Assembly: GCF_003350475.1 (NCBI RefSeq)
Contig: NZ_QQAV01000006.1
Span: 248,001-312,000, forward strand
DNA: 64,000 nt
Origin: Pseudacidovorax intermedius
GTDB lineage: Bacteria > Pseudomonadota > Gammaproteobacteria > Burkholderiales > Burkholderiaceae_C
Direction of reading: 5' to 3'
This document shows positions 34,345 to 42,452 of the stretch, one piece after another. Under the pieces are notes generated by a model. The model was not told the origin of the DNA. It made no database searches and saw nothing but the letters and a program-made list of their open reading frames with translations. Position 1 is the stretch's first letter. Each line of letters begins with the position of its first letter. The position numbers were made by a program, and so were the translations under genes.

Positions 34345-34612
34345 GGTGGGCTCCTTCTTCAATGGGTGGTTCGGTGACCGAGGGGAGGCCTTCCCTCTCG
34401 GCTGCGGAACCGCCATGGTTGAAGGGTGCGATCTTTCGGCCCGTCGTCGGGCCACGCGCCCCGCTGTAGGTGCAGGGGCCTTCGCGCTGCCCGTCAGGCG
34501 CAGAGGCGTTGTCGGAGGCGCCGGCTCAGAGCCGGAGTGTTTGGGGTCCGGCTCCAGCGGTGGCGCTTGGCGTGACGAGCGGACGGGGACAAGAGACTTT
34601 CCGGCGCTCGGA

Positions 34613-34852
34613 TCAGGAGAGCTGCAGCAGTTCGGTCGGGCTGATCATGTGAAGCCGCATGAGCTCGTCGGCCACCCGCGCGCCGCTCAGCGGTGTCACG
34701 CCCTCCCGCTGCGCATAGGCCAGCAGCCCGTTGCGCAAGGTGATGCGTGAAACGAAGAAGCTGCGCTCCCGCAAGTGGGCCAGGATCTCATCCACCACCA
34801 CCTCGAATAGAGCGGCTTCATCAGGCGGGGTGGGCTGGGTGGTGTCGGTCAT
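34613..34852 (-). CDS. Small conserved-looking hypothetical protein (79 aa)
   Basis: Not recognised. It is acidic and mainly helical; FEVVVDEILAHLRERSFFVS is an amphipathic start and LSGARVADELMRLHMISPTE looks like an HTH-sized pair of helices. Codon positions show the strong third-position G/C bias of real genes in this genome. No Shine-Dalgarno is clear before ATG 34852. The 268 bp between it and the DUF2383 gene hold no supported gene. Confidence 0.55.
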   Translation of the reverse strand: MTDTTQPTPPDEAALFEVVVDEILAHLRERSFFVSRITLRNGLLAYAQREGVTPLSGARVADELMRLHMISPTELLQLS

Positions 34853-34908
34853 GGCGCGGCCGGGAGGAGTGGTGCACGGCGCGAAGCAAGCTTCGTGCGA
34901 GCCCAGGC

Positions 34909-35220
34909 TCAGATGCCGAACGCGCGGCGGCTTTCCGGTGCGATGAGGTCGTGGAACTCGGGATGCTTGCGCAGGAAGGCCGCCACGAAGGGGCAGACCG
35001 GAATCACGCGCGTACCCATCGCCCGCACATCCTCCAGCGCGTGGCGCACCAGCGTGGAGCTCAGGCCGCGGCCCTCGAATTCGGGAAGGATCTCGGTGTG
35101 GGTGAACACCAGCCCGTTGGCCAGTACGTTGTATTCGCTGAAGCCGGCCAGTGCGTCGCCCAGCAGGATCTCGTAGCGGTGGGCGGCTTCGTTCTTTCGA
35201 AGGGTGGGGGTCTGCGTCAT
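34909..35220 (-). CDS. YidJ/GCN5-like small N-acetyltransferase
   Basis: 103-residue mini-GNAT. The acetyl-CoA-binding stretch is TEILPEFEGRGLSSTLVRHA at about residues 42-61 (the Q/RxxGxG/A pattern in the form EGRGLSS), and VIPVCPFVAAFLRKHPEF follows, diagnostic of the YjdJ/GCN5-related one-domain family. Start at ATG 35220 with AAGGAG 6 bp upstream; the in-frame ATG at 35256 lacks this. Substrate unknown. Confidence 0.88.
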   Translation of the reverse strand: MTQTPTLRKNEAAHRYEILLGDALAGFSEYNVLANGLVFTHTEILPEFEGRGLSSTLVRHALEDVRAMGTRVIPVCPFVAAFLRKHPEFHDLIAPESRRAFGI

Positions 35221-35287
35221 GCGGCTCCTTGCGGTCAAAAGGTGGCCGGCCATCATCGCCGAGCGCCGTGGCCGACGCTGAGGGGTG

Positions 35288-37996
35288 TCAGTGGCGTCCG
35301 TCAGCCGCAGCGGCCGCCGCGTCGGCCTGCATCGGTGCCGCAGGTTCGAGCGCCGCCTTCACGGCCGAGACCAGCGCCGCCGAGGTGTAGGGCTTGGCCA
35401 GGATCAGGCTGCCGCTGAGTTCGCCGCGCAGCAGGGGCGAGGCATCGCCGCTGGCGAAGATCGTGACCAGTTCGGGCACCTGCGTGCGCAGGGCCGCGGC
35501 CAGTTCGGTGCCCGAGGCACCCGGCAGGTTGATGTCGGTCACCATGACCTGCGGACGATGGCGCTGCGCCAGGGCCTCGGCTTCCTCGGCGCTGCCGGCC
35601 TCGACCACGGTGAAGCCCGTGTCGGTGAGCATGGCGGCCGAGGTCACGCGGATCAGCGGATCGTCCTCGACGAGCAGCACGACGCCGGCGCTGGGACGGG
35701 CCGGGGTGGCGGGGGTGCTTGCCGCTTCCGGCCGCTCTGCCGGCGATGCGGGGGGCTGGGCGGCTGCGTGCTGCGCAGGAACCGCGGGTGCGGCGCTCTG
35801 CCGCTGCGCCCGGTTACCGAGCAGGTGGCGCACCTTGCGCGCCAGCGCTTCGCGCGAATAGGGCTTGGACAGCAGCTCCACGCCGGCATCCAGCCGGCCG
35901 CCGTGGACGATCGAGTTCTCGGTGTAGCCCGAGGTGAAGAGCACCGCCAGGTCCGGAATGCGCTGACGGGCCTGGCGCGCCATCTCGGGGCTCTTGAGCG
36001 GGCCGGGCATCACCACGTCGGTGAAGAGCAGATCGACCGGAATGCCGCTTTCGATCACCGCCAGACCCTTGGAAGCGTCGGAGGCCTGCAGCACCCGGTA
36101 GCCCAGGTCGGCCAGCATGGCCACGACCACCTCGCGCACCTCGGCGTCGTCTTCCACCACCAGCACGACCTCGGTGCCGCCCTCGACGGCGCCGGCGTCC
36201 AGTCGCACCGCGACGTCCTCCGCCTGCATGGCGCGCGGCAGGAACACCTTCACCGTGGTGCCGTGGCCGACCTCCGAATAGATCTTGATGTGGCCGTTGG
36301 ACTGTTTGACGAAGCCGTACACCATCGACAGGCCCAGGCCCGACCCCTTGCCTTCCGGCTTGGTGGAGAAGAAGGGCTCGAAGGCGCGGGCGATGACCTC
36401 CGGCGGCATGCCGGCGCCTGTGTCCGACACGGCCAGCATCACGTACTGGCCCGGCGCGACCTCGTCGTGCTGGCGCGCATAGGTCTCGTCCAGATGCACG
36501 TTGGCCAGCTCGATGGTGAGCCGGCCGGAGCCATTCATCGCGTCGCGGGCATTGATGGCGAGGTTGAGGATTGCGTTCTCGATCTGCGTCGGATCGACGA
36601 AGGTGTTCCACAGGCCGCCGCCGAGCACAGTCTCGATCTCGATCGCGCCGCCCAGGGCGCGGCGCAGCATGTCGTCCATGCCCTGCACCATGCGTGTGGC
36701 GTTGACGACGCGCGGCTCCAGCGGCTGGCGCCGCCCGAAGGCGAGCAATTGCGCCGCCAGCTTGGCGCCGCGTTGGACACCGGCCATGGCATTGCCCACC
36801 AAGCGCTGCGCACGCTCGTTGCCGGCGATGTCCTTGGACAGCAGGTGCAGGCTGCCCGAGATGACCTGCAGCAGGTTGTTGAAGTCGTGGGCCACGCCGC
36901 CGGTGAGCTTGCCGATGGACTCCAGCTTCTGCGCCTGCGCGAGCTTGGCTTCGGCCTGCCGGCGCTCGTCGATCTCGGCGATCACGCGTGCTTCGAGGTT
37001 CTCGTTGAGCAGCCGCAGTTGCTCTTCGGCGCGTTCGCGGTGGCGCACCTGGGCGGCCAGTGCCGTGGCCTGGGCCACCAGGCTGCGTTCCGCGGCGCGC
37101 TGTTCGGTGATGTCGGTGTGCACGCCCACCCATTCGTCGATGCTGCCGTCCTCGCGCAGGATCGGCAGGCCGCGCACGGCGAAGTTGCGCCAGACGCCGT
37201 CGCTGCGGCGCACCCGGTGCTCGTGGATGAACATGGTGCGGCCTTCGACGGCCGCGTTCCAGGTGGCGATGGCGCCCTGTGCATCGTCCGGATGGAGGGC
37301 GTCGGCCCAGCCGTAGCCCTCGTACTCCTGCTGAGTCTGCCCGGTGAGCGCGGCCCAACCCGGCTGCTCGCCCGTCATGCGACCGTCGGCGCTGTTGGTC
37401 CATAGCACGCCATGAACGGCATCCATGGCGGTGCGAAAGCGCCGGTTCCCCACGCGCAGGGCGGCTTCCTGTCGCGCGCGGTCGGTCACGTCGAGGACAG
37501 TGCACATCACGCCCGCCACCCGTTTGGCAGCCTCGTAGACCGGCGTGTAGAAAAGATCGAACACATGCTCTTGCGGGCCCTCGTCGCGCATCAGGGTCAT
37601 CGAATGCTCGCGAAAGCAGACGATCTCGCCGCCCAGGCAGCGCTGGAGCACTTCGCGGTTCCACTCCGCGATTTCGGGCCAGACCTGCAGCGTGGTGCGG
37701 CCGAGCGCGTCAGGATGCTGTGCGCCCACCACGGCCCGGTAGGCATCGTTGTAGAGCATGACGTGGTCGGCGCCCCACATCAGCATCTTCGGCACGGGCG
37801 AGTTCACGATGTTCGACACCGTCGTTCGCAGGGGCGCAGACCAGGCATGCACCGGGCCCAGCGTCGTGCGCGACCAGTCGGTCGACCTAATCAGCGCCCC
37901 GCACTCACCGCCGGCGGGAGGCCAGCTTTCGCCTTCGACGGACGTGGGATTCGAAGCGGCGGAGCGGGCAGGCGAGGTTGGCGATACGTTCGACAT
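35288..37996 (-). CDS. Hybrid sensor histidine kinase with PAS domains and two receiver domains
   Basis: 902 residues, cytoplasmic (no membrane segment). Order: N-terminal PAS-like segment (MLMWGADHVMLYNDAYRAVV), a PAS/PAC domain (about 160-285, ending EWVGVHTDITEQRAAERS), a coiled coil, HisKA with H370 in GGVAHDFNNLL, HATPase with N box LAINARDAM, DTGAGM and GKGSGLGLSMVYG, then two receivers. REC1 has VVEDDAEVRE and LLFTDVVMPG; REC2 has LVEDDPLIRV and MVTDINLPGASG. A Pro/Ala linker separates the receivers. The start is uncertain (ATG 37996 or 38038); neither has a good Shine-Dalgarno. No response regulator or target gene adjoins, so it is an orphan, probably feeding a phosphorelay or acting on a diffusible partner. 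Confidence 0.9.
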   Translation of the reverse strand: MSNVSPTSPARSAASNPTSVEGESWPPAGGECGALIRSTDWSRTTLGPVHAWSAPLRTTVSNIVNSPVPKMLMWGADHVMLYNDAYRAVVGAQHPDALGRTTLQVWPEIAEWNREVLQRCLGGEIVCFREHSMTLMRDEGPQEHVFDLFYTPVYEAAKRVAGVMCTVLDVTDRARQEAALRVGNRRFRTAMDAVHGVLWTNSADGRMTGEQPGWAALTGQTQQEYEGYGWADALHPDDAQGAIATWNAAVEGRTMFIHEHRVRRSDGVWRNFAVRGLPILREDGSIDEWVGVHTDITEQRAAERSLVAQATALAAQVRHRERAEEQLRLLNENLEARVIAEIDERRQAEAKLAQAQKLESIGKLTGGVAHDFNNLLQVISGSLHLLSKDIAGNERAQRLVGNAMAGVQRGAKLAAQLLAFGRRQPLEPRVVNATRMVQGMDDMLRRALGGAIEIETVLGGGLWNTFVDPTQIENAILNLAINARDAMNGSGRLTIELANVHLDETYARQHDEVAPGQYVMLAVSDTGAGMPPEVIARAFEPFFSTKPEGKGSGLGLSMVYGFVKQSNGHIKIYSEVGHGTTVKVFLPRAMQAEDVAVRLDAGAVEGGTEVVLVVEDDAEVREVVVAMLADLGYRVLQASDASKGLAVIESGIPVDLLFTDVVMPGPLKSPEMARQARQRIPDLAVLFTSGYTENSIVHGGRLDAGVELLSKPYSREALARKVRHLLGNRAQRQSAAPAVPAQHAAAQPPASPAERPEAASTPATPARPSAGVVLLVEDDPLIRVTSAAMLTDTGFTVVEAGSAEEAEALAQRHRPQVMVTDINLPGASGTELAAALRTQVPELVTIFASGDASPLLRGELSGSLILAKPYTSAALVSAVKAALEPAAPMQADAAAAAADGRH

Positions 37997-38237
37997 GGCG
38001 GCTGTCTGTGAGGAAGGACTCGGGCGAACAACCGGCATGGATCAGCACCGATCCACTGGCTTGTTGAAGCGCAACTTGCCGTCGAATTCTCTGTGCGGTC
38101 GGGCAGCCGGCATGACAGACAAGGCCGCGAACACACCACCCGGGCGGCCACGCGGCCCGAGGCATGTGGCATGTGGTATGGGGCACGCTGCGGCAGCGCA
38201 CCGTGGTCCGGTGGCGGCCGGCTCCTGTGTCGCGGCG

Positions 38238-38402
38238 CTAAAACTGGGGCAGCGAGCCCCAGAGATAAATCACCACCGAGAAACACAGACTGATCAGCAT
38301 GAAAAGCAGTTGCTGCTTCTTGCTTCTCTCTGCGCTGATAAAGAAAAGCACCGCCGTCAACACAAAGCAGACGGTCAAGATCATGAATTGTTCAGCCGAC
38401 AT
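38238..38402 (-). CDS. Small two-helix membrane protein (54 aa)
   Basis: Encodes two hydrophobic helices, about residues 5-22 (QFMILTVCFVLTAVLFFI) and 32-50 (LLFMLISLCFSVVIYLWG), joined by a basic loop SAERSKKQQ, the layout of a small inner-membrane protein. It lies in the 693-bp stretch between the kinase and the binding-protein gene, a region with more A+T than its neighbours. The start ATG 38402 has only a weak ribosome site. No family recognised; the rest of the gap (37997-38237, 38403-38689) holds nothing I can support. Confidence 0.5.
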   Translation of the reverse strand: MSAEQFMILTVCFVLTAVLFFISAERSKKQQLLFMLISLCFSVVIYLWGSLPQF

Positions 38403-38689
38403 TTTCTTAACAGCAGGTCAATCATGGCTTTGCGCCAAAGCGAAAGGCCATCGATCGCCGTCAGCGCGTGGCCCGCGCCAGTATGCGGTTCAGCGAAATG
38501 TGCAGGCGGTCAATTAATGCAAAGTTTCGTGGAGAAAACGAAAACGGCAGTGAATTAATTCCCACCGAGGCGGCGAATTCCCGCATGGTCAGGTCGGGGG
38601 CGGGGATTCATCGGCCAGTGAATAGAGCAAATTCGAATAGTCCGACGCAAAAGCGGGGCGAGCGTCCTCGCTTTTGCGACGCCCCGGGA

Positions 38690-39376
38690 TCAGGCCGGTT
38701 CCATGCCTTGGCGACGGATGGCGTCAGCGGCATCGGGGCTGGCCATGAATTCGAGCACCGCGCGCGCGTCGGCGACCCGCGAACTGGTTGCGACGACCGC
38801 GCCGGAAAAAGTGGTGACGATCTGGATCGCGTCGGGCAGCGGCCCGAGGATGTCGATGCCTTCCAGATTCAACATCTCACTCAGCTGCTGAAAGCCCAGC
38901 GCCACTTCGCCCTTGGCCACCAGGCTGCCTACGGGAACGCCGGGCGGGGCCGTGACGATGCGCGGCTGGATCTCTGCAGCGATGCCCCATCGTTCGAAGA
39001 GCTTGGCCAACTGGACGCCGCTGGGTCCGGTGGAATAGGCGAGGCTCTGGGCGCCGCGTACGGCCTGCTTGACGGCCTCTTCGCTGTCGATGGCGGGCCG
39101 CGGTGCGCCGGCCTTCACGGCCACGGCCACGCCCGAGGTCACCAGGTCCTTGCGCGGGCCGGCGGTCTTGCCGGCGGTGGCGAGCTGATCGATGGCGTTG
39201 GCGGCCAGCACCACCAGGTCGAAGGCTTCGCCGGCCTGCACCCGCTTGGCGGCATCCACGCCGCCCACCGATTCCACCTTCACCGCCTGGCCGGTGCGGC
39301 GTTCGTAGTCGGCCGCCAGGTCGTTCAGGATCTGCCGGGTGGCCATGGAGGAGATGAGCGTCAGGGGAGCGGTCAT
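38690..39376 (-). CDS. Signal-less ModA/AcfC-like substrate-binding-domain protein
   Basis: 228 residues of type II periplasmic-binding fold: TLISSMATRQILNDLAADYE at the start, then GVDAAKRVQAGEAFDLVVLA, and the Ser/Gly-rich YSTGPSGVQLAKLFERWGI, as in molybdate/tungstate-type receptors. Unlike true receptors it has no signal peptide: the first residues are MTAPLTLISS, directly the first strand, so it would be cytoplasmic. No ABC permease or ATPase adjoins. It lies 39 bp behind a LysR regulator gene in the same direction, so the two may work together as a cytoplasmic sensor. Ligand unknown. Confidence 0.85.
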   Translation of the reverse strand: MTAPLTLISSMATRQILNDLAADYERRTGQAVKVESVGGVDAAKRVQAGEAFDLVVLAANAIDQLATAGKTAGPRKDLVTSGVAVAVKAGAPRPAIDSEEAVKQAVRGAQSLAYSTGPSGVQLAKLFERWGIAAEIQPRIVTAPPGVPVGSLVAKGEVALGFQQLSEMLNLEGIDILGPLPDAIQIVTTFSGAVVATSSRVADARAVLEFMASPDAADAIRRQGMEPA

Positions 39377-39415
39377 GCGGGTCGATGAGGGTTGTCGGGG
39401 AAGCCGCGGATTCTC

Positions 39416-40321
39416 TCAGCCGTCGCCGAAGCGCGTGGCGATCAGCTGGCGCAGCCACTGGTTGGCCGGCTCGCGGTGCAGGCGTGCGTGCCACAGCAGG
39501 TGGATGCCGATCTCCGGCAGCGGGGCCGGGTGCGCCAGCCAGCGCAGGCCGAAGGGCCCGGCCATGCGCTGGGCGAGCCGCTCGGGCACGGTGGCGATCA
39601 TGTCGGTGCCGGCCAGGATGTGACCGAGGGCCACGAAGTGCGGCACCGTCAGGCGCACGCGGCGTTCGATGCCCTGGCGGGCCAGCTCGTCCTCCACCAC
39701 GCCGTGACCGGTGCCTGCGGACACCACGGCCAGGTGCTCGGCGGCGCTGAACTCGCGCAGGCCGATGCGGCGCTTGTCCAGCGGATGGCCCTGGCGCATC
39801 AGGCACACGTAGTGTTGGGTGAACAGGCGTCGCTGGAAGAAGCCGGTGCGCAGTTGCGGCAGCAGGCCCAGGGCCAGGTCCACATGGCCGGACTCCATCT
39901 CGTCCTTGAGCTGCACCGCGGTGTTGCGCACGGTGCTCACCGTCACGCCCGGCGCCACCTCGGCCAGCGCTTCCATGAGGCCGGGCAGGAAGTAGATCTC
40001 GCCGATGTCCGTCATGCCGATGGTGAAGGCGCGGCTGCTGGTGGCCGGGTCGAAGCCCTGGTCCTGGCGCAGCGCGCCCTGCAGCAACTGCAGCGCGGCG
40101 GCCACCGGCTCGGCCAGTTGCGTGGCGCGGGGCGTGGGCTCCATGCCGCGCGAAGTGCGCAGGAAGAGCTCGTCGCCCATCGCCTTGCGCAACCGCGCGA
40201 GCGCATTGCTCACGGCCGGCTGGCTCAGCCCCAGCGCCCGCGCCGCGCCCGAGACGCTGCGCTCGGCCAGCAGCTGGTTGAACACCAGCAGCAGGTTCAG
40301 GTCGAGCTGCTTGAGGTCCAT
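39416..40321 (-). CDS. LysR-type regulator, NahR/NagR/DntR-like
   Basis: 301-residue activator. The opening MDLKQLDLNLLLVFNQLLAE, the HTH ARALGLSQPAVSNALARLRK and the block FTIGMTDIGEIYFLPGLMEA match the NahR/NagR group closely, including the effector-pocket strand ATVPERLAQRMAGPF. NahR-type proteins respond to salicylate. It is divergent from a nagG/nagH-like gene pair with 107 bp between start codons, a standard arrangement for autorepression plus activation of the hydroxylase genes. Effector inferred from homology and context. Confidence 0.92.
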   Translation of the reverse strand: MDLKQLDLNLLLVFNQLLAERSVSGAARALGLSQPAVSNALARLRKAMGDELFLRTSRGMEPTPRATQLAEPVAAALQLLQGALRQDQGFDPATSSRAFTIGMTDIGEIYFLPGLMEALAEVAPGVTVSTVRNTAVQLKDEMESGHVDLALGLLPQLRTGFFQRRLFTQHYVCLMRQGHPLDKRRIGLREFSAAEHLAVVSAGTGHGVVEDELARQGIERRVRLTVPHFVALGHILAGTDMIATVPERLAQRMAGPFGLRWLAHPAPLPEIGIHLLWHARLHREPANQWLRQLIATRFGDG

Positions 40322-40351
40322 GGCGTGTTATTGATGCTGGTGATGGGGTGT

Positions 40352-40375
40352 ATTCACCGAATTCTATTGGTGGAT
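40352..40375. promoter_or_regulatory. Candidate NahR/NagR-type operator
   Basis: ATTCACC (40352-40358) and GGTGGAT (40369-40375) form an inverted repeat with one mismatch and a 10-bp spacer, between the divergent LysR and oxygenase genes. NahR-family boxes carry ATTCA...TGAAT arms, so the match is partial. It ends 53 bp before the oxygenase ATG. Confidence 0.5.
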
Positions 40376-40428
40376 AGTGGGGCCAGCCGGATGATGCGCC
40401 CACCACGACAACGACGGAGACACACACC

Positions 40429-41805
40429 ATGGACAGCGCGCCCCGAGAGGCCCCGCTGCGCTGGGAAGCCGGCGGCACCAGCCGCATTCCCTTTGCCGCC
40501 TACACCCGCGACGACCTGCACCGGCAGGAGCTGGAGCGCTTCTTCTACCGCGGCCACTGGTGCTATGTCGGCCTGGAGGCGGAGATTCCCAACCCCGGCG
40601 ACTTCAAGCGCACCGCCGTGGGCGAGCGCTCGGTGATCCTGGTGCGTGCGCAGGATGGCGGCATCCACGTGGTGGAGAACGTCTGCGCCCACCGCGGCAT
40701 GGCCTTCTGCCGCGAGCGCCACGGCAACCGCAAGAGCTTCACCTGCCCCTACCACCAGTGGAACTACAACCTCACCGGCAAGCTGATGGGCGTGCCCTTC
40801 CGCCGCGGTGTGCGCGACGAGGCCGGCGAGATGCAGGGCGGCATGCCCGAGGACTTCAAGCCCGAGGACCATGGCCTCACCAGGCTCAAGGTGGCCACGC
40901 GTGGCGGCGTGGTCTTCGCCAGCTTCGACCATGAGGTCGAGTCGCTGGAGGACTTCATGGGCCCGGTCATCCTGCGCTGGTTCGACCGGCTCTTCAACGG
41001 CCGCAAGCTGAAGATCCTGGGTTACAACCGCCAGCGCATTCCCGGCAACTGGAAGCTGATGCAGGAGAACATCAAGGACCCGTACCACCCCGGCCTGCTG
41101 CACACCTGGTTCGTGACCTTCGGCCTCTGGCGCGCGGACAACAAGTCGCAGCTGGTGATGGACGAGCGCCACCGCCACGCGGCCATGATCTCCACCCGCG
41201 GCCAGCAGGGCGCCGCCTCGCAGGTGACGCAGGTCTCGAGCTTCAAGGAGAAGATGTCGCTGGAGGACGCGCGCTTCCTGGACATCGTGCCGGAGCCGTG
41301 GTGGGGCGGGCCAACGGCAGTGATGACGACCTTGTTTCCAAGCGTCATCCTGCAGCAGCAGGTCAACAGTGTCTCCACGCGCCACATCCAGCCCGACGGC
41401 CATGGCGCCTTCTTCTTCGAATGGACGCACTTCGGCTTCGAGGACGACACCGAGGAGATGCAGCAGCGCCGCCTGCGCCAGGCCAACCTGTTCGGCCCGG
41501 CCGGCTTCGTCTCGGCCGACGATGGCGAGGTGATCGAGCTGTCGCAGATGGCCTTCGAGAGCAAGCCACGCCACCGCGCCCTGGCCGAACTGGGTGGCCG
41601 CGAGGTGGGCGATGCCGACCACATGGTCACGGAGACCCTGATCCGCGGCATGTACGAATACTGGCGCGGCGTGATGGAGGCGCCTGAAGAGGGTGGGGCG
41701 GCCCAGGCTGGCGGATCACCCGACGCCACTGCAGCCCAGGCTCGCGGGCCTACCACGATGGCGGCGGCGCCCTCGGCCAGCAGCGAAGGGAGGGTTGCGT
41801 CATGA
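40429..41805 (+). CDS. nagG: Rieske ring-hydroxylating oxygenase large subunit, salicylate 5-hydroxylase-like
   Basis: 458 residues. The Rieske [2Fe-2S] ligands are C86, H88, C106 and H109 (CAHRG and CPYHQW). The mononuclear-iron region is NIKDPYHPGLLH, giving D217 (inter-subunit bridge), H220 and H225; the third ligand, an Asp, lies in the C-terminal half. The blocks VGLEAEIPNPGDFKRT, ENIKDPYHPGLLHTW and EPWWGGPTAVMTT are shared with NagG, which converts salicylate to gentisate. About 40 extra residues (low-complexity Ala/Gly/Pro/Ser after EDHMVTETLIRGMYEYWRG) extend the C-terminus beyond the NagG end. Overlaps the small-subunit ATG by four bases. No ferredoxin, reductase or gentisate dioxygenase is nearby. 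Confidence 0.9.
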   Translation: MDSAPREAPLRWEAGGTSRIPFAAYTRDDLHRQELERFFYRGHWCYVGLEAEIPNPGDFKRTAVGERSVILVRAQDGGIHVVENVCAHRGMAFCRERHGNRKSFTCPYHQWNYNLTGKLMGVPFRRGVRDEAGEMQGGMPEDFKPEDHGLTRLKVATRGGVVFASFDHEVESLEDFMGPVILRWFDRLFNGRKLKILGYNRQRIPGNWKLMQENIKDPYHPGLLHTWFVTFGLWRADNKSQLVMDERHRHAAMISTRGQQGAASQVTQVSSFKEKMSLEDARFLDIVPEPWWGGPTAVMTTLFPSVILQQQVNSVSTRHIQPDGHGAFFFEWTHFGFEDDTEEMQQRRLRQANLFGPAGFVSADDGEVIELSQMAFESKPRHRALAELGGREVGDADHMVTETLIRGMYEYWRGVMEAPEEGGAAQAGGSPDATAAQARGPTTMAAAPSASSEGRVAS

Positions 41806-42287
41806 GCAGCCCCCTCAACTTCGAGGACTGGTTCGCGCTGAACCAGCTGTACGCCCGCTATGCCAGCGCGCTCGACGCTGCCGACTGGGACGCCTGGCCC
41901 GAATTCTTCACCGACGACTGCATCTACCGCCTGCAGCCGCGCGAGAACCATGAACGCGGCTTTCCGCTCGCCACGCTGTCCTTCGAGAGCAAGGCCATGC
42001 TGCGCGACCGCGTCTACGGCATCCGCGAGACGCTCTACCACGACCCCTACTACCAGCGCCACGTGGTCGGCACGCCGCTGGTGCGCGAGGTGGCGGGCGG
42101 CCGCATCCGCTGCGAGGCCAACTACGCCGTCTTCCGCACCAAGCTGTCTCAGCTGACCACCGTGTTCAACGTGGGCCGCACGATCGACGAGGTGGCGCGA
42201 ATGCCCGATGGCTCGCTCAGGTTCGCGTCGCGGCTGGTGGTGTACGACAGCGAGATGATCCCAAATTCGATCATCTATCCGATCTAG
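41802..42287 (+). CDS. nagH: Ring-hydroxylating oxygenase small subunit, salicylate 5-hydroxylase-like
   Basis: 161-residue beta subunit with the SnoaL-like cone fold. The motifs LNQLYARYASALDAADWDAW, CIYRLQPRENHERGFPLATL and the ending VVYDSEMIPNSIIYPI are those of NagH. It pairs with the large subunit in an (alpha-beta)3 complex and has a structural role. Last gene before a 165-bp gap, in which I see only a weak hairpin near 42302-42324. Confidence 0.92.
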   Translation: MSSPLNFEDWFALNQLYARYASALDAADWDAWPEFFTDDCIYRLQPRENHERGFPLATLSFESKAMLRDRVYGIRETLYHDPYYQRHVVGTPLVREVAGGRIRCEANYAVFRTKLSQLTTVFNVGRTIDEVARMPDGSLRFASRLVVYDSEMIPNSIIYPI

Positions 42288-42452
42288 CGTGCGTCAACGG
42301 TGGGCGCAGCACCGGCTGCGTCCCCAGGACGTCGAAGATTCGTTCTGGCGCGTCATCGTGCAGGATGGGCTGCTGCCGGTTGCGTTGACACCGAATTGCG
42401 TTCATTGAGCTTTTTAGAACTGGACGGGACTGACTCAGCCTAGCGTTGACTG

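Noticed and set aside
34345-34612. Short ORFs upstream of the DUF2383 gene
   Set aside because: No ribosome site, no conserved-looking composition and no recognisable domain; treated as non-coding.
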